From positions 1-64,000 of the forward strand of contig NZ_JACVAC010000015.1 in NCBI RefSeq assembly GCF_014851685.1: a stretch of 64,000 nt of DNA, written 5' to 3'. Made by a program: the position numbers and the translations under genes. This DNA comes from Pseudomonas sp. PDM05. GTDB lineage: Bacteria > Pseudomonadota > Gammaproteobacteria > Pseudomonadales > Pseudomonadaceae. How positions within the stretch are numbered: the stretch's first letter is position 1; every line of letters begins with the position of its first letter. Under the pieces are notes generated by a model that saw only the letters and a list, made by a program, of their open reading frames with translations, was not told where the DNA came from and did not search any database. Below, in pieces: positions 25,512 through 32,879 of this stretch.

Positions 25512-26237
25512 ATGTCACGTCAAAAAACCCTGCGTGCCGGGCCACAGACCTTTGCCCCGCACGCCTCGCCAGCAACGCCTGTGCTTGAACTGTCGCCGCT
25601 TGAACAAGAGCGCCGACGCATTTCCCACGAGCTGCACGACCAACCGCTGCAAACCCTGGCATGGGCGCAACTGCGCCTGGCGGAGTTGAATCGCCACGAG
25701 GGCAGCGCCCATATCCGACCGATGATCGAGGACATACGGCGCCTGATTCGTGACGTGAGCCAACAACTGCGCCACGTGATCGACGGCCTCGTGCGCCCCC
25801 CCGCCGGCGGCTTGCGCCTGGATGATGCGCTGCGTACCAGCGTGCGCGAAATGCACCAGCGCTTCACTGGTTCGCCATCGATTCTGCTCAACCTTCAGGG
25901 GCCACGCCTGCCGCTTGCGCCACCGCTGATGGCCGCCGTGTTGCGTGCCGTCCATGAGTTGCTGGCCAACCTGCGCAAACACAGCGAGGCGAGCCAGGCG
26001 TTCCTGAGTTCTTCGTGCCTTCAGCGCTGCGTTGAAGTGGTGCTGGCCGATTGTGGCCGTGGCTTTGACCCGACGCTGATAGACCCCTCCCGCGGCTTGG
26101 CGAGCATCCGCCAGCGCCTGGAAGCGGTCGGTGCCAGGCTAATGATCGACTCGCGCCCTGGCTTTGGCACATGTGCCCGTGTGGTGATCCCAATGGCCCC
26201 TGCACACCACCGGCGTTTCAGGGTACCTGCGCCGTGA
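25512..26237 (+). CDS. NarX/DegS-type histidine kinase, soluble
   Basis: This 241-aa kinase has the HisKA_3 dimerisation box with the phospho-acceptor His (LEQERRRISHELHDQPLQTL) and a degenerate HATPase_c domain (LRAVHELLANLRKHSEASQA, DCGRGFDP, GLASIRQRLEAVGARL). There is no transmembrane segment, so the signal is cytosolic or comes from a partner. I choose the ATG at 25512 because GGAGACAAGGA lies just upstream. Its stop overlaps the GTG start of the response regulator (GTGA). Confidence 0.88.
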   Translation: MSRQKTLRAGPQTFAPHASPATPVLELSPLEQERRRISHELHDQPLQTLAWAQLRLAELNRHEGSAHIRPMIEDIRRLIRDVSQQLRHVIDGLVRPPAGGLRLDDALRTSVREMHQRFTGSPSILLNLQGPRLPLAPPLMAAVLRAVHELLANLRKHSEASQAFLSSSCLQRCVEVVLADCGRGFDPTLIDPSRGLASIRQRLEAVGARLMIDSRPGFGTCARVVIPMAPAHHRRFRVPAP

Positions 26238-26878
26238 GCGGCGCCCCATTGCGGGTGCTGCTGGTTGACGATCACCAACTGTTTCGCCAGGGCCTGGCCG
26301 CCTTGCTCGCCGCCGAGGCGGACATGCACGTCGTCGGCCAGGCAGAAAATGGCCTGCAGGCGTTGTCGCAGATTGACCTGCTGCGCCCCGAGTTGGTGGT
26401 GCTGGATATGGAGATGCCGCTGCTCAACGGTATCGACACGTTGCTTCGCGCCCGCCAGGCCTACCCCGCCGTGCGTTGTCTGTGCGTTTCCGCCCATGGT
26501 GAACTGCGCAAGATTGCCCTGGCGCTGGAGTCGGGGGCCTGCGGTTACCTGCTCAAGGACTGCGCCGCCGAAGAACTGCTCAAGGCCTTGCGCAGTGTGG
26601 CCGGCGGGCGCATCTACCTGTCACCGGAGGTGGCCACCGAGATGGTCGCCCATCAACACCCCAGCCAACGCACCGGGGTCGCCGGAGCCCCCTTGAGCCC
26701 GCGCGAAAAACAGATCCTGCAGTTGCTGGTGGAAGGCTGCACCACGCGGGCGATTGCCGAACGCATGCACATCAGCAGCAAGACCGTGAGCACCCACCGC
26801 GAGCACATCATGAGCAAGCTCAACGTCAAAGGCATCGCCCAATTGACCCGTTATGCGCTGCGCGAAGGCCTGGTCTGA
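26234..26878 (+). CDS. NarL/FixJ-family response regulator
   Basis: This 214-aa regulator has a receiver (VLLVDDHQLFRQGL, phospho-acceptor Asp in LVVLDMEMPLLNG, LLKD near the Lys) and a C-terminal LuxR-type HTH (LSPREKQILQLLVEG, then ISSKTVSTHREHIMSKL). It starts with GTG at 26234, overlapping the kinase stop. The perfect palindrome 9 bases after its stop codon is a good candidate binding site, so it probably controls the cassette downstream. Confidence 0.93.
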   Translation: MSGAPLRVLLVDDHQLFRQGLAALLAAEADMHVVGQAENGLQALSQIDLLRPELVVLDMEMPLLNGIDTLLRARQAYPAVRCLCVSAHGELRKIALALESGACGYLLKDCAAEELLKALRSVAGGRIYLSPEVATEMVAHQHPSQRTGVAGAPLSPREKQILQLLVEGCTTRAIAERMHISSKTVSTHREHIMSKLNVKGIAQLTRYALREGLV

Positions 26879-26886
26879 CGGCGGGC

Positions 26887-26904
26887 ATCGGTACTTGTAC
26901 CGAT
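26887..26904. promoter_or_regulatory. Perfect 8-2-8 palindrome, candidate NarL-type operator
   Basis: The sequence ATCGGTACTTGTACCGAT is a perfect inverted repeat with a 2-base centre. NarL-type regulators bind inverted heptamers with a 2-base spacer, so the geometry fits. It lies between the response regulator and the first cassette gene. Confidence 0.55.
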
Positions 26905-26907
26905 CCG

Positions 26908-26940
26908 AAAATCAGCATTGCGGAACACGTAAATCAGCAT
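26908..26940. promoter_or_regulatory. Direct repeat AAATCAGCAT, 23-bp spacing
   Basis: Two identical copies of AAATCAGCAT (26908-26917 and 26931-26940) sit just after the palindrome, about two helical turns apart, upstream of the cassette's first gene. They may be further activator sites. Confidence 0.4.
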
Positions 26941-27081
26941 CCGGCACAGTGCCTCGAACGCCCGCGATGACGAATATGGCCTCCGGCTATCAGTGCCCTT
27001 CACCTTTTGCATTGATGGCCTTCGGAGACCGCGGCGGTTGCCCGGTGCTCGGTTTACTCAACCGATTTGGAGCTTAATGTC

Positions 27082-28440
27082 ATGGCTAACGTTGATACGC
27101 TGGACCTGTGGGCAAAATGGATGGGGGCTGTACAAAATCAAGCACTGAGCGGTGGGCTGGGCGGCGGTCAGCGCTTCAGCGCGGGTTCCACCACGCTGAA
27201 CGTCGACCTGGGCAACGTCGACCCGACGATCGTCAATTACTACATCCACGGCCTGGGCGATGTGGTGCCCGCCAACAGCCCGTCGTACTCGCCGGCCGGC
27301 GGCCTGCTGACCAGCTACGCGGTGTTTCTGGACTGCATCGACCTGGGCGCGATCCCCAACCCGAACCTGGCCAGCCAGGTGAACCTTGCTACGTCGGCGT
27401 TGAACACCGCGCAAACCGCGTTCAACAACGTCACCACCCAGGCGATCCAGCAGTACGTCAACTACAAAGCCATCAACTCTCCACCGTTTGTGCCGTTCTC
27501 GACGTGGGTCGTACAAAGCTACCCAAGCTACGTCACCGCCAACAACAATCTGCTTGGCGCCGCCAACGCCCTCGATTCGTTGATGGTGCAGGCGTATGGC
27601 GCCGGGTATGTGCCGTTGCAGCAAGCACGCAGCAAGGTCGGGATCAACGGTGCGCAGAGCCTCACCGCGCAAAACCCGTTCAACATGGCCGTGACCTCCG
27701 GGTCGATCGCAGCGCCGGGTTCACAGCCGGTGGTCGTCGGTGGCACCACTCCACCACCGGCCAGTGCGTTGGTATCGTCCTTTGCTCCGTCCTACACCCT
27801 GCAAGGATTTGCCACCGCGTATGCCGCCTGGCAAGCCGCCAGCGTCGCCGGGCAGGTCGGGGCCTCGATCTCGGTCAGCTCCAGCACCGCCAGTTACAGT
27901 TTCAGCCAATCCGGCTGGAGTGCTTCGGCGAATGCCAGCCTGTTCGGTGATTTTTTCAACTTCACCGCCAGCGGTTCCGCCAGTGGCCAGAAAACCAGCA
28001 TCGACACCTCAAGCAGCGACTTCTCGCTGACCGTCGACTTCACTGGTCTGGGCAGCTTTATCATCGCTCCGGGCGCCTGGTGGGATAACGGTTCGCTGGT
28101 GAACACCTTCCAGAACAAACTCAAACCGGGCTCGCCGGCCTTCTTCGGCGAAAACGGCTCCCTGGCGGCCGTGCCGACGCAACTGGTGGTCGGCTTTGAG
28201 CCAACGGTGAAACTGAAAATGAAGGCCAGCGACTACAGCAACGTGAAAAGCAGCTGGCAATCCCAGGCCACCGCGTCCATCGGCATCGGCCCGTTCCGCA
28301 TCGGGTCGGCGACTACGTCCGCCTATGGCAGCAAACAAGACATCCGTTGGGATGACGCCTCGGCCACCGTGACCATCGGTCCGATCCACAGCAGCCTGCC
28401 GATTCTGTTGGGTGTGGTCAGCCAACAACTGGGCCAGTGA
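27082..28440 (+). CDS. Unrecognised protein, paralogue A of the cassette
   Basis: This 452-aa protein has no signal peptide, membrane segment or family that I know. It is rich in Ser, Ala, Asn and Gly and looks beta-rich, especially residues about 240-320 (Ser/Thr repeats such as ISVSSSTASYSFSQSGWSAS). The whole length aligns with the gene at 28.5 kb: IHGLGDVVPANSPSYSPAGG versus IYQLGNGIPVPTGTYSIHSG, SFIIAPGAWWDNGS versus SLSPAAWLDPSFF, and GPFRIGSATTSAYGSKQ versus GPFSVQAGAVTSAGSDQ, ending LPILLGVVS versus IPVLLGVIS. I start it at 27082 (MANVDTLDLW), preceded by GGAG. A secreted, pore-forming or lattice-forming role is only speculation. Confidence 0.85.
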   Translation: MANVDTLDLWAKWMGAVQNQALSGGLGGGQRFSAGSTTLNVDLGNVDPTIVNYYIHGLGDVVPANSPSYSPAGGLLTSYAVFLDCIDLGAIPNPNLASQVNLATSALNTAQTAFNNVTTQAIQQYVNYKAINSPPFVPFSTWVVQSYPSYVTANNNLLGAANALDSLMVQAYGAGYVPLQQARSKVGINGAQSLTAQNPFNMAVTSGSIAAPGSQPVVVGGTTPPPASALVSSFAPSYTLQGFATAYAAWQAASVAGQVGASISVSSSTASYSFSQSGWSASANASLFGDFFNFTASGSASGQKTSIDTSSSDFSLTVDFTGLGSFIIAPGAWWDNGSLVNTFQNKLKPGSPAFFGENGSLAAVPTQLVVGFEPTVKLKMKASDYSNVKSSWQSQATASIGIGPFRIGSATTSAYGSKQDIRWDDASATVTIGPIHSSLPILLGVVSQQLGQ

Positions 28441-28446
28441 CAGCCC

Positions 28447-28473
28447 GGCCGGGAGCCTTCGCGGCTCCCGGCC
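28447..28473 (+). promoter_or_regulatory. Perfect 11-bp intergenic hairpin
   Basis: GGCCGGGAGCC and GGCTCCCGGCC are separated by a 5-base loop, with no T-run after them. In the mRNA the hairpin would sit between the two paralogue genes, 22 bases before the second start, and could set their ratio by stabilising or pausing the transcript. Confidence 0.6.
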
Positions 28474-28495
28474 TCATGGCACAGGAGTATCGCGC

Positions 28496-29569
28496 GTGGC
28501 AGACCCAACGCTTTGGCAGCTATACGACCAAACCTTGGCCAACCTGGCCCAAGTAGCACCCGGCGAAGTGTTTTCGATTACCGCGCTCAACACCTACACC
28601 GACCTGGGTAGCCCGATTCCGGCCATATGCAACGCCAGCATCTACCAGTTGGGCAATGGCATTCCCGTGCCCACGGGGACTTATTCGATCCACAGCGGGG
28701 TGTTCACCGCTTACTGGATTTACCTCAGCTACTTGCTGGAAGCCGCACAACCGGTATCTCTGGCGAACGTAAACGCCAGCCCGGTCGACTTTGATCGGTA
28801 TCGGCAACTGGTGAGCACCTCGACGCCGCCCAATCCCTTGCAGGCCCAACAACTGAACAGCACACCGCTGTCCCAGACCCATCAACACCTGATGGCGACG
28901 CTGGGGCCGAGCGTCCCCGAGATTTGCGCGGCACTCAATCAATGCTGGTTGGCCATGCAGCCGGAGAAGGTCGCGACCAACATGTGGGTGCAACTGGCGG
29001 CGGGCGCTCCTCAGTACCTGTATCCCGGCTATGCCCTGGAAAACTGGAGCGCCACGTTTGCACAGTGGCAAGCACGCGTTGCCCCCGTGGCAGTGCTCGA
29101 TGCCGTCAGCGTCAACGTGCCGGAAAGCGCGCCTGCCTTTATCCAAGTGGATACCGCCAGCCTCGCCGCCCTGGAAGACACCACGACGCTGAGCCTGAGC
29201 GTGTCGATGCAGGCCTTCGGCACCTTCAGCCTGAGCCCCGCCGCGTGGCTCGACCCGAGCTTCTTCGACGCCACCCGTTACCCACTGCCCGCTGGCGCAC
29301 CGCCCTTTCTGGCGCTCGACGGCCCGCTTGGCCTGCTGCCGCTCAAGGCAGTGCTGGGCTTTCGCCCGTGCCTGAAACTGCGCGCCAGCACCCTGCAATC
29401 GGCCCAGCAATTGGCCAGCAATGTGAGCCGTATCGGCCCGTTCTCGGTGCAGGCCGGCGCGGTGACGAGTGCGGGCTCGGACCAGTTCGATATTGAGCTT
29501 GATTCCACCGACATCGACATACCGGTGTTGCTCGGGGTGATCAGCATCCCAAGCGCCACGGGTCATTAA
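28496..29569 (+). CDS. Unrecognised protein, paralogue B of the cassette
   Basis: This 357-aa protein starts with GTG at 28496 behind AGGAG and reads VADPTLWQLYDQTLANLAQV. It is a shorter, full-length paralogue of the 452-aa protein upstream and lacks most of that protein's Ser-rich central insert. Conserved blocks include GVFTAYWIYLSYLLE, YPGYALENWSATFAQWQA, LSPAAWLDPSFFDA, LGLLPLKAVLGFRPCLKLRA and DIPVLLGVISIPSATGH. No signal peptide or known motif is seen. Its function is unknown; it probably forms a complex with paralogue A. Confidence 0.85.
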   Translation: MADPTLWQLYDQTLANLAQVAPGEVFSITALNTYTDLGSPIPAICNASIYQLGNGIPVPTGTYSIHSGVFTAYWIYLSYLLEAAQPVSLANVNASPVDFDRYRQLVSTSTPPNPLQAQQLNSTPLSQTHQHLMATLGPSVPEICAALNQCWLAMQPEKVATNMWVQLAAGAPQYLYPGYALENWSATFAQWQARVAPVAVLDAVSVNVPESAPAFIQVDTASLAALEDTTTLSLSVSMQAFGTFSLSPAAWLDPSFFDATRYPLPAGAPPFLALDGPLGLLPLKAVLGFRPCLKLRASTLQSAQQLASNVSRIGPFSVQAGAVTSAGSDQFDIELDSTDIDIPVLLGVISIPSATGH

Positions 29570-29605
29570 GCGCTGTACCGCCATCCACTCAGGGAGAACC
29601 CAACC

Positions 29606-29821
29606 ATGGCCAGCTATTGCCAGGAAAAATTCACGCAAGACGGAACCATGACCGAACTGAAAGTCTGCTGGCGCCAGGACAAGCACGTCCATGACGCGAC
29701 GCTGATCACCACCATCGCCATCTGGCTGGGCACCACCCAGGGCGGCACGTGGACGGTGCGGGCCAACAGTTATGAAAGCAACAAGCAAAGCTGCTCGGTG
29801 GGAGCGGTCACCTACCCCTAG
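29606..29821 (+). CDS. Small 71-aa protein of the cassette
   Basis: This small protein (ASYCQEKFTQDGTMTELKVC ... GGTWTVRANSYESNKQSCSV) has three Cys and looks all-beta with no signal peptide or transmembrane helix. AGGGAGAACC lies upstream of the ATG. It is the third gene of the cassette, 36 bases after paralogue B and just before a terminator. I recognise no family. It could be a chaperone, a cap or a binding partner for the two large proteins. Confidence 0.75.
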   Translation: MASYCQEKFTQDGTMTELKVCWRQDKHVHDATLITTIAIWLGTTQGGTWTVRANSYESNKQSCSVGAVTYP

Positions 29822-29830
29822 GCCGCTGCG

Positions 29831-29856
29831 CGGGGAGCCCGGCGGCTCCCCGTTTT
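29831..29856 (+). terminator. Intrinsic terminator closing the cassette
   Basis: CGGGGAGCC and GGCTCCCCG form a stem with a CGGC-type loop and a TTTT tail. It follows the 71-aa gene and points rightward only, so the paralogue cassette is one transcription unit. Confidence 0.8.
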
Positions 29857-29863
29857 CAGCCCA

Positions 29864-31888
29864 TCAATAACGTGCATCGGCGGGCTTGCCGCCATTGGGC
29901 CAATCCTTGACCTTGTCCGGGAAGTCCGGGCGCGGTTGCCCCGAGAAATACGCCGCGACATCCACCGCGTCCTGGTCGGACAAACCACCCTGCCCCAGCG
30001 GAAATTTCTCGTGAAAGCCTATCGGCATGTTGCGTTTGACGAATGCCGCCGCCGTATAGGTGCGGGCCATGCCGGCGCCGATATTGAACGATTGCTCGCC
30101 CCACAGCGGCGGGTAGATCAGTTCGCCGCCGGCGCGCGCCAGGCCCTGGCCGTTGTCGCCATGGCACACCGCACATTGCTTGGCGTAGACCGCTTGACCA
30201 TTGACCAGGTCCGGCTTGATCGCCGGGTCGACCTTGCCCACGCCGCGCCCGGCGACTTTGTCTGCGGGGCGGGTGTTGTTTTTCATCCAGTCGAAGTAGG
30301 CGACCATCGCTTGCATATCCGCCGATTGCGGCGGCAATGGCTTGCCGTTCATCGAGCGACGGAAACAGCCGTTGATGCGTTCTTCCAGGCTCACCACCTT
30401 GCCCGCACGCGGTGCGTAGCTGGGGAAGAATGCCGACACGCCGACAAAGGGCGAACCGTCCGCCACGGTACCGGCGTTGAGATGACAACTGGTGCAATTG
30501 AGCGCGTTGCCGACGTTGTCCGGCAACAATGCCTTGGTTTGCAGATGCAGGCGCATGCCACGCACCACTTGGTCGGCGTTGGGCGCGGCGAGCAGGTCGG
30601 CCAGGCGCGGGGTTTCGAATGCCGTTGAATCGGCGGTCGCCGGGTTGAGCTGGTCACGCAGCGTTTTGACCTGCGCCGCGCTGACGGGCGTGCCCCCATT
30701 GCCCCAGCTCGTGCGCACAAAGCTGAGGATCTCGGCGATTTCCTGATCGGCCAGGCGGGCGAAGCCGGGCATGGTGTAGACCCGTGGGTGAGCGGCCGTT
30801 TGCGCGGTTTCCCAACCCGTCAGGGTGATGTGCAGCAATGACGTCGGGTTGCTGGAGGCAATGCCCGGATTGCCCGCCAGCGGCGGGAACAGGCCTTTGA
30901 CACCGGCGCCGTCGCTGCGATGGCAGTCGCTGCAGAACTGCATGTAACCCAGGCCGCCACGGCTGGTGAACAGGTCCGCCGGCGGCGCAGCAGGTGCCTG
31001 GGCCACGGACGGCATTGGCAAATCGTCTTTGCCCGGTGGCAGGGACTTGAGGTAGCGGGCGATGGCCGTGAGGTCGTCATCGCTGAAATGCTGGGTGCTG
31101 TGGTGGATCACATCGGCCATGTTGCCGGCGACCGTGGCGAAGCGGTTTTGCCCGGTCTTGAGCAATTGCACGGTGTCTTCCACGGTCCACAGGTTGCGCA
31201 GGCTCAGGGCGCGCCAATGCTCTACGGTTTCGCCAGCCAGGTAATGCTGGCCACTGCGGCCTTCATCACTCAGGGCTTTTTCCTGGAAGGCGATGCCACG
31301 CGGCGTGTGGCACGAACCGCAATGGCCCAGGCCCTGGACGAGGTAGGCGCCGCGGTTGAGCTGTGCATCCCGCGCCGGGTCCGGCTGGAAGGGCCGCTTG
31401 TCGAGAAAGGCGAAATTCCACAGCGCCAGGCCCCAGCGCTGGTTGAACGGGAAACCCATGTCGGCTTCACGGTTGGCTTGCTGCACAGGCGCTACGTCTT
31501 GCATCAGGTAGGCGTACAAGGCGCGCATATCGTCTTCGCTCATCTTGGCGTAGGACGGATATGGCATCGCCGGGTACAGGTTCATACCGCTGGGCGTGAC
31601 ACCTTCGCGCATGACCCGGTCGAATTGCTCGTAGGTGTAGTTGCCGATGCCGGTTTCACGGTCGGGCGTGATATTGCTGGAAAAGATCGTGCCCATCGGC
31701 GTGCTCAGCTCCAGCCCGCCCGCCATCACTTGGCCTTGCTTGGCGGTGTGGCAAGCGATGCAGTCGCCCAGTTGCGCGACGTACTTGCCGTGCTCGATCA
31801 GTGGGGTATCGGGGGCGCTGGCGTGCAGGGGAAGCGCCACGCTCAGCGTCGCCCCCAGCATGGCCAGGCGTGCAAGAGAAAGCGCCAT
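29864..31888 (-). CDS. Five-haem cytochrome c: dehydrogenase-type subunit fused to TsdA-like domain
   Basis: This 674-aa exported protein (signal about residues 1-24) has five CxxCH motifs: 43-47, 190-194, 319-323, 465-469 and 572-576. The first three haems and their spacing match the membrane-type cytochrome subunit of alcohol/gluconate dehydrogenases (GKYVAQLGDCIACHTAKQG, GLGHCGSCHTPRG). The last two lie in a region matching TsdA thiosulfate dehydrogenase: NALNCTSCHLNAG, then SLEERINGCFRRSMNGKPLP with the Cys (508) that TsdA uses as haem ligand, then CAVCHGDNGQ, YPPLWG, GAGMARTYTAAAF. Such a fusion could pass electrons from thiosulfate (or another donor) along an internal haem wire. No dehydrogenase subunit gene is adjacent. 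Confidence 0.87.
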   Translation of the reverse strand: MALSLARLAMLGATLSVALPLHASAPDTPLIEHGKYVAQLGDCIACHTAKQGQVMAGGLELSTPMGTIFSSNITPDRETGIGNYTYEQFDRVMREGVTPSGMNLYPAMPYPSYAKMSEDDMRALYAYLMQDVAPVQQANREADMGFPFNQRWGLALWNFAFLDKRPFQPDPARDAQLNRGAYLVQGLGHCGSCHTPRGIAFQEKALSDEGRSGQHYLAGETVEHWRALSLRNLWTVEDTVQLLKTGQNRFATVAGNMADVIHHSTQHFSDDDLTAIARYLKSLPPGKDDLPMPSVAQAPAAPPADLFTSRGGLGYMQFCSDCHRSDGAGVKGLFPPLAGNPGIASSNPTSLLHITLTGWETAQTAAHPRVYTMPGFARLADQEIAEILSFVRTSWGNGGTPVSAAQVKTLRDQLNPATADSTAFETPRLADLLAAPNADQVVRGMRLHLQTKALLPDNVGNALNCTSCHLNAGTVADGSPFVGVSAFFPSYAPRAGKVVSLEERINGCFRRSMNGKPLPPQSADMQAMVAYFDWMKNNTRPADKVAGRGVGKVDPAIKPDLVNGQAVYAKQCAVCHGDNGQGLARAGGELIYPPLWGEQSFNIGAGMARTYTAAAFVKRNMPIGFHEKFPLGQGGLSDQDAVDVAAYFSGQPRPDFPDKVKDWPNGGKPADARY

Positions 31889-32105
31889 CGTGTTAGTCCT
31901 TTAATCACCTGGCGTGGGGAGGTCCCCTTGGCGCAGGTCAGTGGTCGTTTTTATAGGTTCATCAGGCAGGGTTGTTGTAACGGATATGCGGGCAGGGGGT
32001 TTTGATATGGGTCAGGGGCAATGTGCTGCCTTGACCTGATCCCCCCACGCCTTGAAAATGCGCGACGCTTTTTTGTCTCCCGTTTACTGAAGTAGTGAAA
32101 TTTCA

Positions 32106-32810
32106 ATGTCTGATTCCCACCACGAAGAATCCGTAGTCGCCTTGCAATCCAAAGCGGAATACGAAAACGCCATCAATCTTTCACAGCATGTGCCAGCGGC
32201 CAAGATCATCAGCGAAATGGTGCTGGACGCGTTTCACACCTCCAAGGAAAGCGATCAGATCCGCGAACTGCGCGTGGCGATCCGCCAGGCCCACGACGCT
32301 TTCGACGATGACAAGGCCTACGACCTGATGGGCCAGCTCAAGCAACTCAAGGACGCCGAGGCCGCCGATAACATCGCCCTGGAAGACCTGAGCAGCAAGT
32401 TCTCCATCAGCCGCATCCTGTCCAGCTTCAAGGACGACCCCGAGTTCCAGGAGCTGGTCTACGGCCTGGCGTTGAAGGTGCTGAACCAGAGCCACCAGGC
32501 CATCAGCAACCCAAGCGCCGGCAAGAGCAAGGCCTCGCGCCCGAAGAAAGAAGCCGAAGTGTTTGTGATCAGCAAGGATGGGATCAGCGTCACCCTGCCA
32601 TTGCGCACACCGCGCTCGAAGCTGAACGTTGACCGCGAGGCGTTTGAATTCCTGGGCTTCAGCTTTGTGGGTGAAGGGGATGAGGCTGAGCTGGAAGTGG
32701 AAAGCTTCGTGGACAACACCGGCGCTGAGCAACCGCTGAGCCGCAAGAGTGTGATCACCGCGTTGCAGCAGCAGCGTGCGTTTGACGGTTACAGCATCGT
32801 CCAGCAATAA
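32106..32810 (+). CDS. Conserved hypothetical protein, 234 aa
   Basis: This soluble, acidic protein is predicted mostly helical in its first 130 residues (ESDQIRELRVAIRQAHDAFD, MGQLKQLKDAEAAD), with a Lys-rich linker (GKSKASRPKKEA), and a C-terminal part of beta type. It has no signal peptide and I recognise no domain. The base composition and codon use match the host, so it is probably core genome. It stands alone. Confidence 0.75.
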   Translation: MSDSHHEESVVALQSKAEYENAINLSQHVPAAKIISEMVLDAFHTSKESDQIRELRVAIRQAHDAFDDDKAYDLMGQLKQLKDAEAADNIALEDLSSKFSISRILSSFKDDPEFQELVYGLALKVLNQSHQAISNPSAGKSKASRPKKEAEVFVISKDGISVTLPLRTPRSKLNVDREAFEFLGFSFVGEGDEAELEVESFVDNTGAEQPLSRKSVITALQQQRAFDGYSIVQQ

Positions 32811-32840
32811 CACCTCGCCAGCGACACCGCCGAACTGAAT

Positions 32841-32867
32841 GTGGGAGCAGGCCCGCTCCCACATCTG
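32841..32867. repeat. Short REP hairpin
   Basis: GTGGGAGC and GCTCCCAC enclose a short AGGCCC centre. This is a minimal REP-type stem between two convergent genes and may act as a terminator or mRNA stabiliser. Confidence 0.7.
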
Positions 32868-32879
32868 TTTCATACGGGG

